This document shows positions 23,825-33,157 of a stretch of DNA of 52,718 bases, piece by piece (the first letter of the stretch is position 1; every line of letters starts with the position of its first letter). The notes below the pieces were generated by a model. It did not search any database. It worked only from the letters and a program-made list of their open reading frames with translations, and was not told the origin of the DNA. The DNA is from Terriglobia bacterium. GTDB lineage: Bacteria > Acidobacteriota > Polarisedimenticolia > Polarisedimenticolales > JAIQFR01. The DNA lies in contig JAIQFR010000020.1 in NCBI GenBank assembly GCA_020073205.1, positions 1 to 52,718 of the forward strand, in the 5' to 3' direction. Made by a program: the position numbers and the translations under genes.

Positions 23825-26779
23825 TCAGCGGACGTACGTCAGGTGACCCAAAGGAATGGCGCGGAGAAGCCTGTCCCACGAGGTCCGTCGGCCGGCGCCT
23901 CGAGCGGGGACAGCCTCGCCCGACGCTGCCCGGCACAGATCGACGTATGGAGCCGAGGGGTCTCCCGTTGGCGCCCCCGGCGTGAGTGGCTTGCCCGGCC
24001 GCAGCCAGCCCAGGATCAGCCGGACCCAGCGCGCGTCCTCCGCGTCGAGGCGGCATGCGGTCGAGCCCCCTGCCGACGTCGCACGACGCGCGAGGTCGGC
24101 CGCGGCTCGCTCCGCGGCCTGCCGGACCCACGGGTCGTGGGGCAAGGCCGCCGCGCCCTCGGCCAGCGCCCAGGCGACAAACGCTTGGACATTCGGATCC
24201 TCGGCGATCGCGCCGGACGGGACCTGAGCGCCGAGGAGGGCGGCGAGCGAAGGCTTGCCTTCGGAGGGCCCGAGTCGCCCGTCTTCCGCCAGGTCGGCCA
24301 GGACGCGTAGCGATGTGATCAGAAGGCGGTCGCCCGCGTCGGTGCCGTGGAGGGACGCGAGGCGTGCCGGCAACCCGGCGGCAGGCCTCGTTGCAGCCCA
24401 TCCTGCAGTTAACCCGGCCGCGCCGGTCGGCGCGGCAGCCTCCGGTTCCGAGCGCGGGTCTCCCTGCCGCTGGATGATCGTGGCGAACCCACCTCGAGCT
24501 CGACCGTACGTGACACCGGCCCCGGCCGTCGTGATGAGGACCTCCTCGATCGCGTCGGCGCGGACGGCGGATGCCGAGAGAGCCGCTAGCGGGTCTCCCG
24601 GAACGACGGCCCTATTGCTGGCGGGAAGCGCCTTCGGCGCCGGCGAAAGCGCGGGGCCACCCAGGACGCCGCCCAGGACCCCGCCGATGACTCCGCCGAC
24701 CGCCCCGGTGGCGCCCTGGGGATTGGCGACCGTCGGGTGACGCGGCGCCGACCGCACTTCGCGCTCGGCGTGATCCTCCGGGAGCGTCTCCTCGACATCG
24801 GAAGCGCCATCGCCAGCCTTGGCCGGCGTCCGGACGACTCGGGGCCCCTCCTTGCCGAACACCCCTCCGAACGAGGTCCCCTCGGGGATCGGTAGCGGTT
24901 GACGGATCGTCTCGGGCTTGCCACCGGGGCCCACCACGCGCGAGTCGTCCACGGCGACGAACGACGTGAACGGGCTCATCAGCCGGTACCCGAGTGCGAG
25001 GGTCGTGACCTCGGCCTCGACCGAAGGAGGCACGCCGTCGGGAACGCTCATGAGCAGCTCCTCGATCCGGTGCCGTGCCCACAGCGAGGCGAGGGCAGAA
25101 TGCGATCCCTCCTTCCCGGGCAGCGCGACGGTCAGGCGTTGCTCCCAGTACCGGCCGCCGAGGTGTCCGCGGAACACCACCTCGCCGGTTCCCGGAGCGA
25201 GGTAGCGTCCGACCATGCAGAGGTTCTGGCCGGAGCCCAGGTCCGGCAGCGTCTCGGGCACGACGTCCGCGACCGCGAGCGCGCCCCAGTCCACGCGGAG
25301 ATCGGTCAGGTACGGCCGGCTGACCCAACCGCGGAAGCGCTCGAGCGCTTCGTCCGCCTTTTCGTCGGGCCGGACGAAGACGTATGTCCCCCGCCCGAGG
25401 GCCGCCATGCGGTCGAGCACGTAGTGGTTGACCGAGGAGCCGATCCCCACCGTGTAGATCCGGGCGTCGCCCGCCACCCGCGAGATCTCCGCCAGGATCC
25501 TGTTCTCGTCGCCGATGAAGCCGTCGGTGAGGAAGACGACCATCCGAAGCCGGTTCGGGTCGGCGGGTCGCTCGAACGCCGCCTTGAGTCCGGTGAGCAT
25601 CTCCGTGCCGCCACCGCCTGAAAGCGCCTCGATCCAGGCTCGCCCCCGGTCGACGGACGCCCTGTCGCTCGGGAGCGGCTCCTTCGAGAACACCTCGGCG
25701 CCCGACGCGAAGCGAACCAGATTGAACGTGTCCCGCGGGCCGAGGCTCGAGAGCGCCTCGCGAGCGAACCGCTTCGAGGCCTCGATCGGGATCCCTTCCA
25801 TGCTTCCCGAGGTGTCGAGGACCAGGACCATCTCCTTGGGTGCGGCTTCGTCGGGACCGATCGTCCCCTTGGGCTGGACGAGGAGCGTGAAGAAGCCGTC
25901 GTCTCCCTCGCGATGCGCGAGGAGGCCCACGGACGGGCGATCGGACGAGACGCTCCAGCGGAGCATGAAGTCCTTGTTCGGGATCCGGTCGTCCGGAGCG
26001 AGGGACACCCGCGCGGTCGAGGGCGTCGGGCGCTCGACGGCGATCCGATGGCTCGGGCTCGCGAGGTTCGCGATGGGAACCCCGGCGTCCAGGACGACCG
26101 AAATCTCCACGTCGTGACCCGACCGGACCTCGGGCCGGAGGACGGGGGGCGTGACCCGTTCCGCGTCGGGGACGGCGGCCGTGGGATTCGCCGCTTCCGT
26201 GGCGATCGCGCCGACGGGAGCCGCGCCGCCGGGGATGTAGCGGGGGCCGACGACCAGCGGGAACGTCAGGCGGTAGAGGCCCGCGTCGTACGGCAGGACT
26301 TCGACCGTGATGAGACGGACCTTGACGTCGGCGCCCGGCTCGAGGTTCGCGACCGACTGGGTGAAGACGTTGGGGCGCTCCTGCTCCAGCAGCGCCGCGT
26401 CCCACCCCTCGTCGCGGGCCGATTCGTAGATTTGCCGAGCCTCGTCGCGCCGCTTGATCTCGCCTCGTATCGTCCGCTCGCCGACCGTCAGCTCGAAATC
26501 GTCCACGGCGGCCTTGTCGCCCAGAGGGAACGTATAGACGGCCTCCACCGGATGGTCGTACGGGTTGGCGAAGGTCTGCTCCACCTCGGCGCGGGCGACG
26601 AACGCCGAGACCTCGACCCGGACGCGGGTGTGCCGGAGCGGCATCTCGACGATCGCTCCTCCGGCCTCCACGACGGCGAGGGACCCCGTCGTCGGGCGGG
26701 GATCGTCCGACGCGACGGCGACGGCCGGAAGCGCGAGGAACGCGAGGAGCAGGATCACGGGCGACGTCTGGCTTCTCAT
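23825..26779 (-). CDS. VIT and vWA domain protein with a TonB-plug-like segment
   Basis: The 984-residue exported protein has a signal peptide (1-24, ending AVAS) and a VIT domain (about 45-175, with the ANPYDHPVEAVYTFPL signature). A von Willebrand A domain follows (about 317-490) with an intact MIDAS start DTSGS at 322-326. After the vWA part comes a proline/glycine linker with a GGVIGGVLGGVLGG repeat (about 695-710). A segment near 740-772 (EEVLITTAGAGVTYGRARGG) strongly resembles the end of TonB-receptor plug domains. The last 150 residues form a helical domain. GGAGG precedes the ATG at 26779 by eight bases. VIT/vWA proteins usually mediate protein contacts at the cell surface; the role here is unknown. 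Confidence 0.85.
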   Translation of the reverse strand: MRSQTSPVILLLAFLALPAVAVASDDPRPTTGSLAVVEAGGAIVEMPLRHTRVRVEVSAFVARAEVEQTFANPYDHPVEAVYTFPLGDKAAVDDFELTVGERTIRGEIKRRDEARQIYESARDEGWDAALLEQERPNVFTQSVANLEPGADVKVRLITVEVLPYDAGLYRLTFPLVVGPRYIPGGAAPVGAIATEAANPTAAVPDAERVTPPVLRPEVRSGHDVEISVVLDAGVPIANLASPSHRIAVERPTPSTARVSLAPDDRIPNKDFMLRWSVSSDRPSVGLLAHREGDDGFFTLLVQPKGTIGPDEAAPKEMVLVLDTSGSMEGIPIEASKRFAREALSSLGPRDTFNLVRFASGAEVFSKEPLPSDRASVDRGRAWIEALSGGGGTEMLTGLKAAFERPADPNRLRMVVFLTDGFIGDENRILAEISRVAGDARIYTVGIGSSVNHYVLDRMAALGRGTYVFVRPDEKADEALERFRGWVSRPYLTDLRVDWGALAVADVVPETLPDLGSGQNLCMVGRYLAPGTGEVVFRGHLGGRYWEQRLTVALPGKEGSHSALASLWARHRIEELLMSVPDGVPPSVEAEVTTLALGYRLMSPFTSFVAVDDSRVVGPGGKPETIRQPLPIPEGTSFGGVFGKEGPRVVRTPAKAGDGASDVEETLPEDHAEREVRSAPRHPTVANPQGATGAVGGVIGGVLGGVLGGPALSPAPKALPASNRAVVPGDPLAALSASAVRADAIEEVLITTAGAGVTYGRARGGFATIIQRQGDPRSEPEAAAPTGAAGLTAGWAATRPAAGLPARLASLHGTDAGDRLLITSLRVLADLAEDGRLGPSEGKPSLAALLGAQVPSGAIAEDPNVQAFVAWALAEGAAALPHDPWVRQAAERAAADLARRATSAGGSTACRLDAEDARWVRLILGWLRPGKPLTPGAPTGDPSAPYVDLCRAASGEAVPARGAGRRTSWDRLLRAIPLGHLTYVR

Positions 26780-26951
26780 GGCGCGTCCTCCTTTGGCACA
26801 GGGGCGGACTTGCCTTTGAGACAACCGTACCGATAGGAAGTTCCGAGAGGCTGAGAATACGGTCGTCGTTGCTGCGCCTACCCAGCACGGCGCCCGCCGG
26901 GCGCGGACGGGATGCAGCGTGTTGGCTGCCCGGAAACCGAGGTCGCGGGTC

Positions 26952-27485
26952 TCACCGACTCGCCAGCTGCCAGCTCACGGTGAACCGGATCACGAGGTCC
27001 TGGAGCCGCAGGCACGATTCCTCCGACAGCGAATGGTGCGCGTCGACCGTTCCGAAACGACGTTCGGACCAGGTGATGGGAGCGGTGAGCTCCCGCGCGG
27101 GCTCGCGCACCAGCTGGACCTGCTGCGACAGGGCGATTTCCGCCACGTACGCGCTTCCCTCGCCCCCGATGATCGGGTTGCTCTCCACGGTGAAGAAGAG
27201 CTTGCCGCACGCCGCGTCGTACCGGCGGCAGCCGTCGACGACCTCGAGCCCCTTTCCCACCAGGAGCTCGGCGATGGGTCGGCACTCGGCCCGCTTGAAC
27301 GGGTCCTCCTCGGCCCTCGGAGCGAGGAACACGAGCTGGACCCGGCGGAGGCCGCGAAGGCCGAAATCAGGGGGCTGCTCGGGCACGGCCCGCACGGGCG
27401 ACCGCGAGGAAGCGAGGACGACCATGGCCGTCACGGCGGCACGGAGCGCCGAGCGAAGGGCGGCAAGACGCGTCGTGGATTTCAT
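26952..27485 (-). CDS. hypothetical exported protein
   Basis: The 177-residue protein has an arginine-containing signal peptide (about 1-33, ending VRAV). Its mature part starts with a low-complexity PEQPPDFGLRG lead and has two cysteines spaced by about ten residues (VDGCRRYDAACG). No family is recognised. GGAGG precedes the ATG at 27485 by six to seven bases. It is separated from the VIT/vWA gene by 172 bases in which I see no gene. Confidence 0.6.
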   Translation of the reverse strand: MKSTTRLAALRSALRAAVTAMVVLASSRSPVRAVPEQPPDFGLRGLRRVQLVFLAPRAEEDPFKRAECRPIAELLVGKGLEVVDGCRRYDAACGKLFFTVESNPIIGGEGSAYVAEIALSQQVQLVREPARELTAPITWSERRFGTVDAHHSLSEESCLRLQDLVIRFTVSWQLASR

Positions 27486-27602
27486 GGAGCTTCCTCCGGT
27501 GGCGCGTGTGCGCACATGACCGCTCTGACAAGCGTACAAGACGGAAGTTCCCGACTCGTGGAATCGCGGTTCGAACCGCCGCGCCCGTGCTCTTCTCTTT
27601 CG

Positions 27603-28739
27603 TCAATCCAGGCTCTTCCTGAACCTCAGCGATGCCGTCGCGAGCACGAGGACGCCGATCCCGGTGAGGATCGCCCCTTCGGGCCAGAGCACGTCGATCC
27701 CGGACCCCTTGAGGAAGATCCCGCGAATGATGTTGTTGTAGTACCGGAGGGGGATCACGAGGGTTCCCCACTGGATCGCGACGGGCATGTTCTCGATCGG
27801 GAAGATGAGCCCCGACAGGAGGATCATCGGCACCATGAATACGAACGCGGAGGTCATCATCGCCTGCTGCTGAGTGCGCACCACCGCGGACACGAGCAGG
27901 CCGAGGCCCAGCGTCGTCATCAGGAACGGCACGGTCAGGAGCGCCAGGAGCGGGAACGAGCCCCGGAGTGGCACACGGAACAGGAGCACCACCAGCGCGG
28001 TGACGAGAACGAGGTCCACCATGCCGATCGCCGCGAACGGGAACAGTTTGCCGAGGATCATCTGCCAGGGACGCACCGGCGTCACGCTGAGCTGCTCCAG
28101 CGTCCCGATCTCCTTCTCGCGCACCACGGCCACCGACGGGAGGATCATGGTGATCAGCATGAGGGTCATGGCCAGGATCGCCGGGACGTAAAACCAGCGC
28201 GTGGTGAGGTCCGGGTTGTACCAGACCCTCGGGACCATCTCGATGCTTCCGGTCGCGGCCATGGCCCGCACCCTCCCGCCGGCCTCCAGACGGCTCCCGA
28301 CCATCCTCGCTCCCGCCGCGGCGACGATCCGCGACGCGTAGCCGAGGCCGACCACCGCGGAGTTGGCGTCCGAGCCATCGGCGATCACCTGGACCTTCGG
28401 CGGGCGCCCCGCGGCCACGGCATCGCCGTACCCCGCTCCGATCACCAGGGCGACCTGCGCGCGACCCCTTACCAGCCATGGCTCGATCGCGCCCGGCTCG
28501 TCCTCGCTCCCGACCAGGCGGAAGTAGCCCGACCCCTCGAACCGGTCCAGGAGCGCCCGGCTCGAATACGTCCTGTCCTGGTCCACGAGCAGCAGCGGGA
28601 TCTCCTTCACGTCCATGTTCGCCGCGTACCCCAGCGCCAAGAGCTGCATGATCGGACCGACGACCATGGCCGGGATCATCTTCCTGTCCCTCCGCAGCTG
28701 GAGGAGCTCCTTGACGATCACGTGGAGGAGGACGCGCAC
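27603..28739 (-). CDS. ABC-2 type permease (YbhR-like)
   Basis: The 378-residue protein has one N-terminal membrane helix (about 19-37), a large extracytoplasmic domain and five to six C-terminal helices. It carries the family signature VVREKEIGTLEQL..TPVRP (about 205-225). It is one half of the membrane part of a DrrB/YbhS/YbhR-like exporter. The GTG at 28739 is chosen because GGAGG lies seven bases before it and only two bases separate it from the stop of the preceding permease. It is the last gene of the efflux operon. Confidence 0.88.
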   Translation of the reverse strand: MRVLLHVIVKELLQLRRDRKMIPAMVVGPIMQLLALGYAANMDVKEIPLLLVDQDRTYSSRALLDRFEGSGYFRLVGSEDEPGAIEPWLVRGRAQVALVIGAGYGDAVAAGRPPKVQVIADGSDANSAVVGLGYASRIVAAAGARMVGSRLEAGGRVRAMAATGSIEMVPRVWYNPDLTTRWFYVPAILAMTLMLITMILPSVAVVREKEIGTLEQLSVTPVRPWQMILGKLFPFAAIGMVDLVLVTALVVLLFRVPLRGSFPLLALLTVPFLMTTLGLGLLVSAVVRTQQQAMMTSAFVFMVPMILLSGLIFPIENMPVAIQWGTLVIPLRYYNNIIRGIFLKGSGIDVLWPEGAILTGIGVLVLATASLRFRKSLD

Positions 28740-28741
28740 GG

Positions 28742-29860
28742 TCAGACCTCCCGCCGGACGAGACGGACCCACGCGATGCCCAGGACCGCCGCCGCGAAGA
28801 GAGCGAGGAACCCCATCTCCGGGAGGTACGTTCCCAGGCCGGCCCCCTTGAGGATCACCCCCCGCAGGATGACGAGGTAGTAGCGGGCGGGGACGATTCG
28901 GGTGATCGCCTGGAGGACCGGCGGCATCGACCGGATCGTGAAGATGAACCCCGAGAGGAAGATCGCGGGGAGCATCGAGGTCAGGACCCCGACCTGGAAG
29001 GCCATGGCTTGCGATCCGGCGAAGCTCGAGACGAGGAGGCCGTACCCGAGCGCGCCGATCAGGTACACGAGGGTGGCCAGGAACAGGTCGAGGTACGAGC
29101 CGCGAACGCTCACGCCGAACAGGTAGCGCGCCGAGACGATGATGACCGCGGTGGCCGTCAGCGAGATCGCGAGGTACGGGAGCGTCTTCCCGACGATCAT
29201 CTCGCTCGGGCGAAGCGACGTCACGCGGAGCTGCTCCAGGGTCCCGCGCTCCTTCTCGCGAACGACCGAGAGGGCCGTGGAAAGTACCGCGGTGATCATC
29301 AGGATGAATCCGATGAGCCCCGGAACGAGGAACCGCGTGGACTTCAGCTCCGGGTTGTACCAAACGCGAGGCTCGAACGCGACGGGAACGGCCTCGACCC
29401 TTCTCCCCGTCCCGTTCGGCGCTCGGCCGGCGTTGGCGGCTGCCACGAGGCCCGACGCGTACCCGAGCACCGTGGTGGCGGTGTTGGCGTCACTCCCGTC
29501 GAGGATCAACTGGACCTTCGCCGTCCGCCCCGCCGCAAGATCGCCGGAGTACCGCTCCGGGATCACCAGGATGGCCTTGGCGACGCGCCGTCCGAGCAGT
29601 TTCTCGAGCTCGGCGCCCGACGGCAGGTCCAGGACGACGTCGAAGTAGGTCGAGTTCACGAACGACGCGATGAGGTCCCGGCTCGCCGCGCTCTTGTCCC
29701 GGTCCTCGAGCGCCAGCCGGACGTGCCGCACGTCGAAGTTCACCGCGTAGCCGTACAGGAGGAGCATCATCGCCGGCATGCCGAGGAGCAGCAGGAGGCT
29801 CAGCGGATCCCGCGACGCCTGCCGGAGCTCCTTCAGGGCGACCGCGAGGATCTTCCTCAT
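28742..29860 (-). CDS. ABC-2 type permease (YbhS-like)
   Basis: The 372-residue protein has the same architecture as the next permease: a helix at about 20-40, a periplasmic domain, the VVREKERGTLEQL signature and a C-terminal bundle of helices. The two are clear paralogues and should form the heterodimeric channel. Its ATG overlaps the stop of the ATPase gene by four bases. Confidence 0.88.
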   Translation of the reverse strand: MRKILAVALKELRQASRDPLSLLLLLGMPAMMLLLYGYAVNFDVRHVRLALEDRDKSAASRDLIASFVNSTYFDVVLDLPSGAELEKLLGRRVAKAILVIPERYSGDLAAGRTAKVQLILDGSDANTATTVLGYASGLVAAANAGRAPNGTGRRVEAVPVAFEPRVWYNPELKSTRFLVPGLIGFILMITAVLSTALSVVREKERGTLEQLRVTSLRPSEMIVGKTLPYLAISLTATAVIIVSARYLFGVSVRGSYLDLFLATLVYLIGALGYGLLVSSFAGSQAMAFQVGVLTSMLPAIFLSGFIFTIRSMPPVLQAITRIVPARYYLVILRGVILKGAGLGTYLPEMGFLALFAAAVLGIAWVRLVRREV

Positions 29861-30810
29861 CGCGCGCTCCCCGCGCCGCCGGCGGCGCCCTCGCGCTCGA
29901 TGTAGTGGATGAACACGTCCTCGAGCGACGGAACGATCCGCTCCGCAGCCGCCGGAACGTTCCCGTCGCGCTCCAGCGCTTCCAGCACTAGTCGGCGCCC
30001 CTCGGCCGCGTCCTCGACCACCACGTGGAGGCGGGTCCCGAACACCGAGGTCTCGAGCGCCCACGGCTCCCCTTCGATCCGCCGGTACGCGTCGTGGAAG
30101 CTCGGGGCGCTCACCTCCAGGACCACCCGGCCTGCGAACACCTCCTTGAGGCCCGCCACGCTCCCGAGGGCCACGAGCCGGCCGGCGTGCATCAGCGCGA
30201 TCCGGGCGCAGTGCTCCGCCTCGTCGAGATAATGGGTGGTCACGATCACCGTGACCCCCTCTCCCGCCATCGCGTCGATCAACCCCCAGAACCTCCGCCG
30301 CGAGATCGGGTCCACTCCCCCGGTCGGCTCGTCGAGGAACACTAGCTTCGGCCGGTGAAGCACCGCCGAGGCCAGCGCGAGCCGCTGCTTGAACCCCCCC
30401 GCGAGGGATCCCGTCAGAAGGTCCTCCTTCCCCTCGAGGCCGGACATCGCGACGGCCCACGCCGCGCGATCCTCCGACTCCTTCCGATCGAGGCCGTAGA
30501 CCCCGCCGAAGAAGCGGAGGTTCTCGCGAACCGTGAGGTCCTCGTACAGGCTGAACCGCTGGGTCATGTAGCCGATCCGGCGCTTCACCCCCTCGGGATC
30601 CTCTGCGACGTCGACGCCGAGGACGGTTCCGCGGCCGGCGCTCGGCGTCAAGAGCCCCACGAGCATGCGGATCGCGGTGGACTTGCCGGCACCGTTGCTT
30701 CCCAGGAGGCCGAACACCTCTCCCTCCTCGACGGAGAAGGAAAGGTCGTCGACAGCGGTGAACGCTCCGAACCGCTTGGTGAGCCCCTGAACCTCCAGCG
30801 CCACCGTCAC
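29857..30810 (-). CDS. ABC transporter ATP-binding protein (YbhF-like, second copy)
   Basis: The 317-residue ATPase has Walker A GSNGAGKS (37-44), Walker B LVFLDEPTGGVDP and an H-loop TTHYLDEAEHC. The signature is LAGGFKQ instead of LSGGQ, with the conserved serine replaced by alanine, so one composite ATP site may be weakened. The C-terminal extension (PSLEDVFIHYIER) is typical of drug-exporter ATPases of the DrrA/YbhF type. It lies between the tolC-like and permease genes. Confidence 0.9.
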   Translation of the reverse strand: MTVALEVQGLTKRFGAFTAVDDLSFSVEEGEVFGLLGSNGAGKSTAIRMLVGLLTPSAGRGTVLGVDVAEDPEGVKRRIGYMTQRFSLYEDLTVRENLRFFGGVYGLDRKESEDRAAWAVAMSGLEGKEDLLTGSLAGGFKQRLALASAVLHRPKLVFLDEPTGGVDPISRRRFWGLIDAMAGEGVTVIVTTHYLDEAEHCARIALMHAGRLVALGSVAGLKEVFAGRVVLEVSAPSFHDAYRRIEGEPWALETSVFGTRLHVVVEDAAEGRRLVLEALERDGNVPAAAERIVPSLEDVFIHYIEREGAAGGAGSAR

Positions 30811-30812
30811 GC

Positions 30813-32189
30813 CTACCTCCCCACCGCGCGGTCGAGGGCGGCGAGCGCCAGGCGGACGCGGGCCAGCGCCGCGGTCCTGTCGAGCCCCGCGCGCATCAGG
30901 CCCGTCTCGGCATCGAGCAGGTCGGAGGAGAGCCCGACCCCGGCTTTGAACCGGTCCGAGGAGACCCGGCGGTTCTCGGTGGCCGACTCGAGGCCCCTCG
31001 ACGCGACGTCGACCGCGCCGAGCGCCGTCCGCACGTCCAAGTGGCGCGTGGTGACCTCGAGACGGATCCTCCGGTCGAGATCGTCCATCTGGCGTCGAAT
31101 CGCGTCGGCCCGCGCGGCGGCCTGCGCCACCGCCGCGGACGTCCGCCCGCCGTCGAACACGCTGAGCGAGAGGCCGACCCCCACGCTCCAGGTCGACTTG
31201 AACGCCTCCTCGGGGGGCAGGATCCTTGGATTCGGGTCGGCGAAGTCGTAGCCGGCCGAGGCGTTGACCTGGGGATACCTGGAAGAGCGCTGCGCTGCGA
31301 CGACGGCCTCGGCTGCGGCGAGCCGCGCGCGGAGCGCCGCCCGCTCTGGGCGTGCCGCCAGCGCAGCCTCTACCAGCCTCTCGACGTTCCCGGGCAGGAC
31401 GTCCGGAGCGACCAGCGGGTCGGCCGCCTCGAAGCGGGAGTCCGGTGGGAGATTCAGCAGGCGGACGAGGTTTGCGTTAGCGACCTCGACCTCGTTGTCT
31501 GCATCGAGGCGCGCGAGCGAAGCGCGGTCGCGCTCCACCTCGACCGCGAGGACTTCGTTGCGAGCCGCCATGCCGAACTTCTGGCGGTTCCCGGCGTCGG
31601 CGAGGTGCGCATCGAAGGCGCCCAGCGCCTCGTCGAGCACCCGGGCGCTCTCCCTCGCGGTGACCAGCGACCAGTACGCCGCGGTGGTCTCGAGGACGAG
31701 GTCATCGACGCCGGATTCGACGTCTTTCCCGGCAGCCTCGCGCTCGCGAGAGGCGGCGTCGATCCCGCTCTCGATCCGGCGTCCGGTGTACAGCGGCGCG
31801 GTCACGCCGAGACGGGTCCGCCAGTTGTCCGGGATGTTCGGGAAGATCGTGCGGCCGATCGGCGGGGGGAGCGAGAACTCGGGGACGTTGGAGTTGCGCG
31901 TGTAGCCGGCGGTCAGGTCCACCGACGGCATCCGCTGCGCCTTCGCTCCTTCGAGTCCGGCGCCGGCCGCCGCCTCGAGCGCGGTGAGCTGCGCGACCCT
32001 CGGCGATTGCTCCCTCGCGCGTGCGATCGCCTCCGCCAGCGAGAGGCGCACTAGCGGGTTCACCTCATCGCGGAAGGAAACGTCCCTTACCGCCGTTTCG
32101 AGTCGGCCGACAGGTTCCGTCGGAGGGCGTGCGAACGCGGACGCGACGGCGACCAGCGTCGCGAGAGTTACGACCATCGGACGATTCAT
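30813..32189 (-). CDS. TolC-family outer-membrane efflux protein
   Basis: The 458-residue protein has a signal peptide (about 1-21) and the two outer-membrane efflux protein repeats with long amphipathic helices (LSLAEAIARAREQSPRVAQL, then VGVGLSLSVFDGGRTSAAV). It provides the outer-membrane channel for the exporter encoded around it. GGAGG lies eight bases before the ATG at 32189, which also overlaps the stop of the preceding ATPase gene by four bases. Its own stop is two bases before the next ATPase gene. Confidence 0.9.
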   Translation of the reverse strand: MNRPMVVTLATLVAVASAFARPPTEPVGRLETAVRDVSFRDEVNPLVRLSLAEAIARAREQSPRVAQLTALEAAAGAGLEGAKAQRMPSVDLTAGYTRNSNVPEFSLPPPIGRTIFPNIPDNWRTRLGVTAPLYTGRRIESGIDAASREREAAGKDVESGVDDLVLETTAAYWSLVTARESARVLDEALGAFDAHLADAGNRQKFGMAARNEVLAVEVERDRASLARLDADNEVEVANANLVRLLNLPPDSRFEAADPLVAPDVLPGNVERLVEAALAARPERAALRARLAAAEAVVAAQRSSRYPQVNASAGYDFADPNPRILPPEEAFKSTWSVGVGLSLSVFDGGRTSAAVAQAAARADAIRRQMDDLDRRIRLEVTTRHLDVRTALGAVDVASRGLESATENRRVSSDRFKAGVGLSSDLLDAETGLMRAGLDRTAALARVRLALAALDRAVGR

Positions 32190-33157
32190 GTCGATACCTC
32201 CCGGCCCTCGGAGGCGCTCTCCGCGGCGCGGATCCTCGCGATGAAGACGTCCTCGAGGGAAGGGGCCGTCGGCCGGGCCGACTCCACCTCGATTCCCGCG
32301 GCAGCAAGGTCCAGCGCGATCCGCCGCGCCTCGTCCGCGGACGCGGACGGGGGGACATCCGGCAGCGTCGCGTGGAGCCGCTCGCCGAACGACTGGACGT
32401 CGGCGACGCCGACCCGGGCCGCCAGCAGGTCGGCCGCCCGGCGTCGAGGCACCGCCAGCACCTCGATCACCGATCCGGGAGCGGCGGCCCTGAGCGCCCC
32501 GGGCTCGTCCACGGTGAGGAGCCTGCCCTGGCTCATCAGCGCGACGCGGCGGCACCGCTCCGCCTCGTCGAGGTAGGGCGTCGTGAGCAGGATGGTGAGA
32601 CCCCCGCTCTGAAGATCCGCCAGGATCTTCCAGAAGTCGCGCCGCGAGACCGGGTCGACGCCGGTGGTCGGCTCGTCGAGGACGAGCAGCTCGGGGGTGT
32701 GGATCAGGTTGCAGGCCAGCGCGAGCTTCTGCTTCATTCCGCCCGACAGGCGGTCGGCGAGGCGCTTCCCGAACGGGGCCAACTTGAGCGTGTGGAGCAG
32801 CTCGTTGCGCCGCTCCCGGGAGGCCTTGACCCCGTGAACCTCGGCGAAGAAGGCGAGGTTCTCCTCCACCGAAAGGTCACCGTACAGCGAGAAGCGCTGC
32901 GGGAGGTACCCGACGCGGCGCGACAGCTCCCGTGCGTGCCGGACCGGATCGAGCGCGCAAGTCCGAACGCTTCCCTCATCGGGGGCGAGGAGGCCCAGCG
33001 TCATCCGCAGTGTCGTGGTCTTCCCCGCGCCGTCCGGTCCGATGAGGCCGAACATCTCCCCGCGCCGCACGTCGAATGAGACCCGGTCCACCGCGGTGAG
33101 TCCGTCGAAGCGGCGGACCGCGCCGTCGACCTCGATCATCGACCCGTCGCCGGTCAC
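32186..33157 (-). CDS. ABC transporter ATP-binding protein (YbhF-like, first copy)
   Basis: The 323-residue ATPase has Walker A GPDGAGKT (40-47), the canonical signature LSGGMKQKLALA and Walker B LLVLDEPTTGVDP; the H-loop region reads TTPYLDEAERC, with proline where most ABC ATPases have histidine. The GTG at 33157 overlaps the stop of the membrane-fusion gene (GTGA); an ATG six codons later is the alternative. With the second ATPase it corresponds to the two halves of the fused E. coli YbhF protein. Confidence 0.88.
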   Translation of the reverse strand: MTGDGSMIEVDGAVRRFDGLTAVDRVSFDVRRGEMFGLIGPDGAGKTTTLRMTLGLLAPDEGSVRTCALDPVRHARELSRRVGYLPQRFSLYGDLSVEENLAFFAEVHGVKASRERRNELLHTLKLAPFGKRLADRLSGGMKQKLALACNLIHTPELLVLDEPTTGVDPVSRRDFWKILADLQSGGLTILLTTPYLDEAERCRRVALMSQGRLLTVDEPGALRAAAPGSVIEVLAVPRRRAADLLAARVGVADVQSFGERLHATLPDVPPSASADEARRIALDLAAAGIEVESARPTAPSLEDVFIARIRAAESASEGREVST

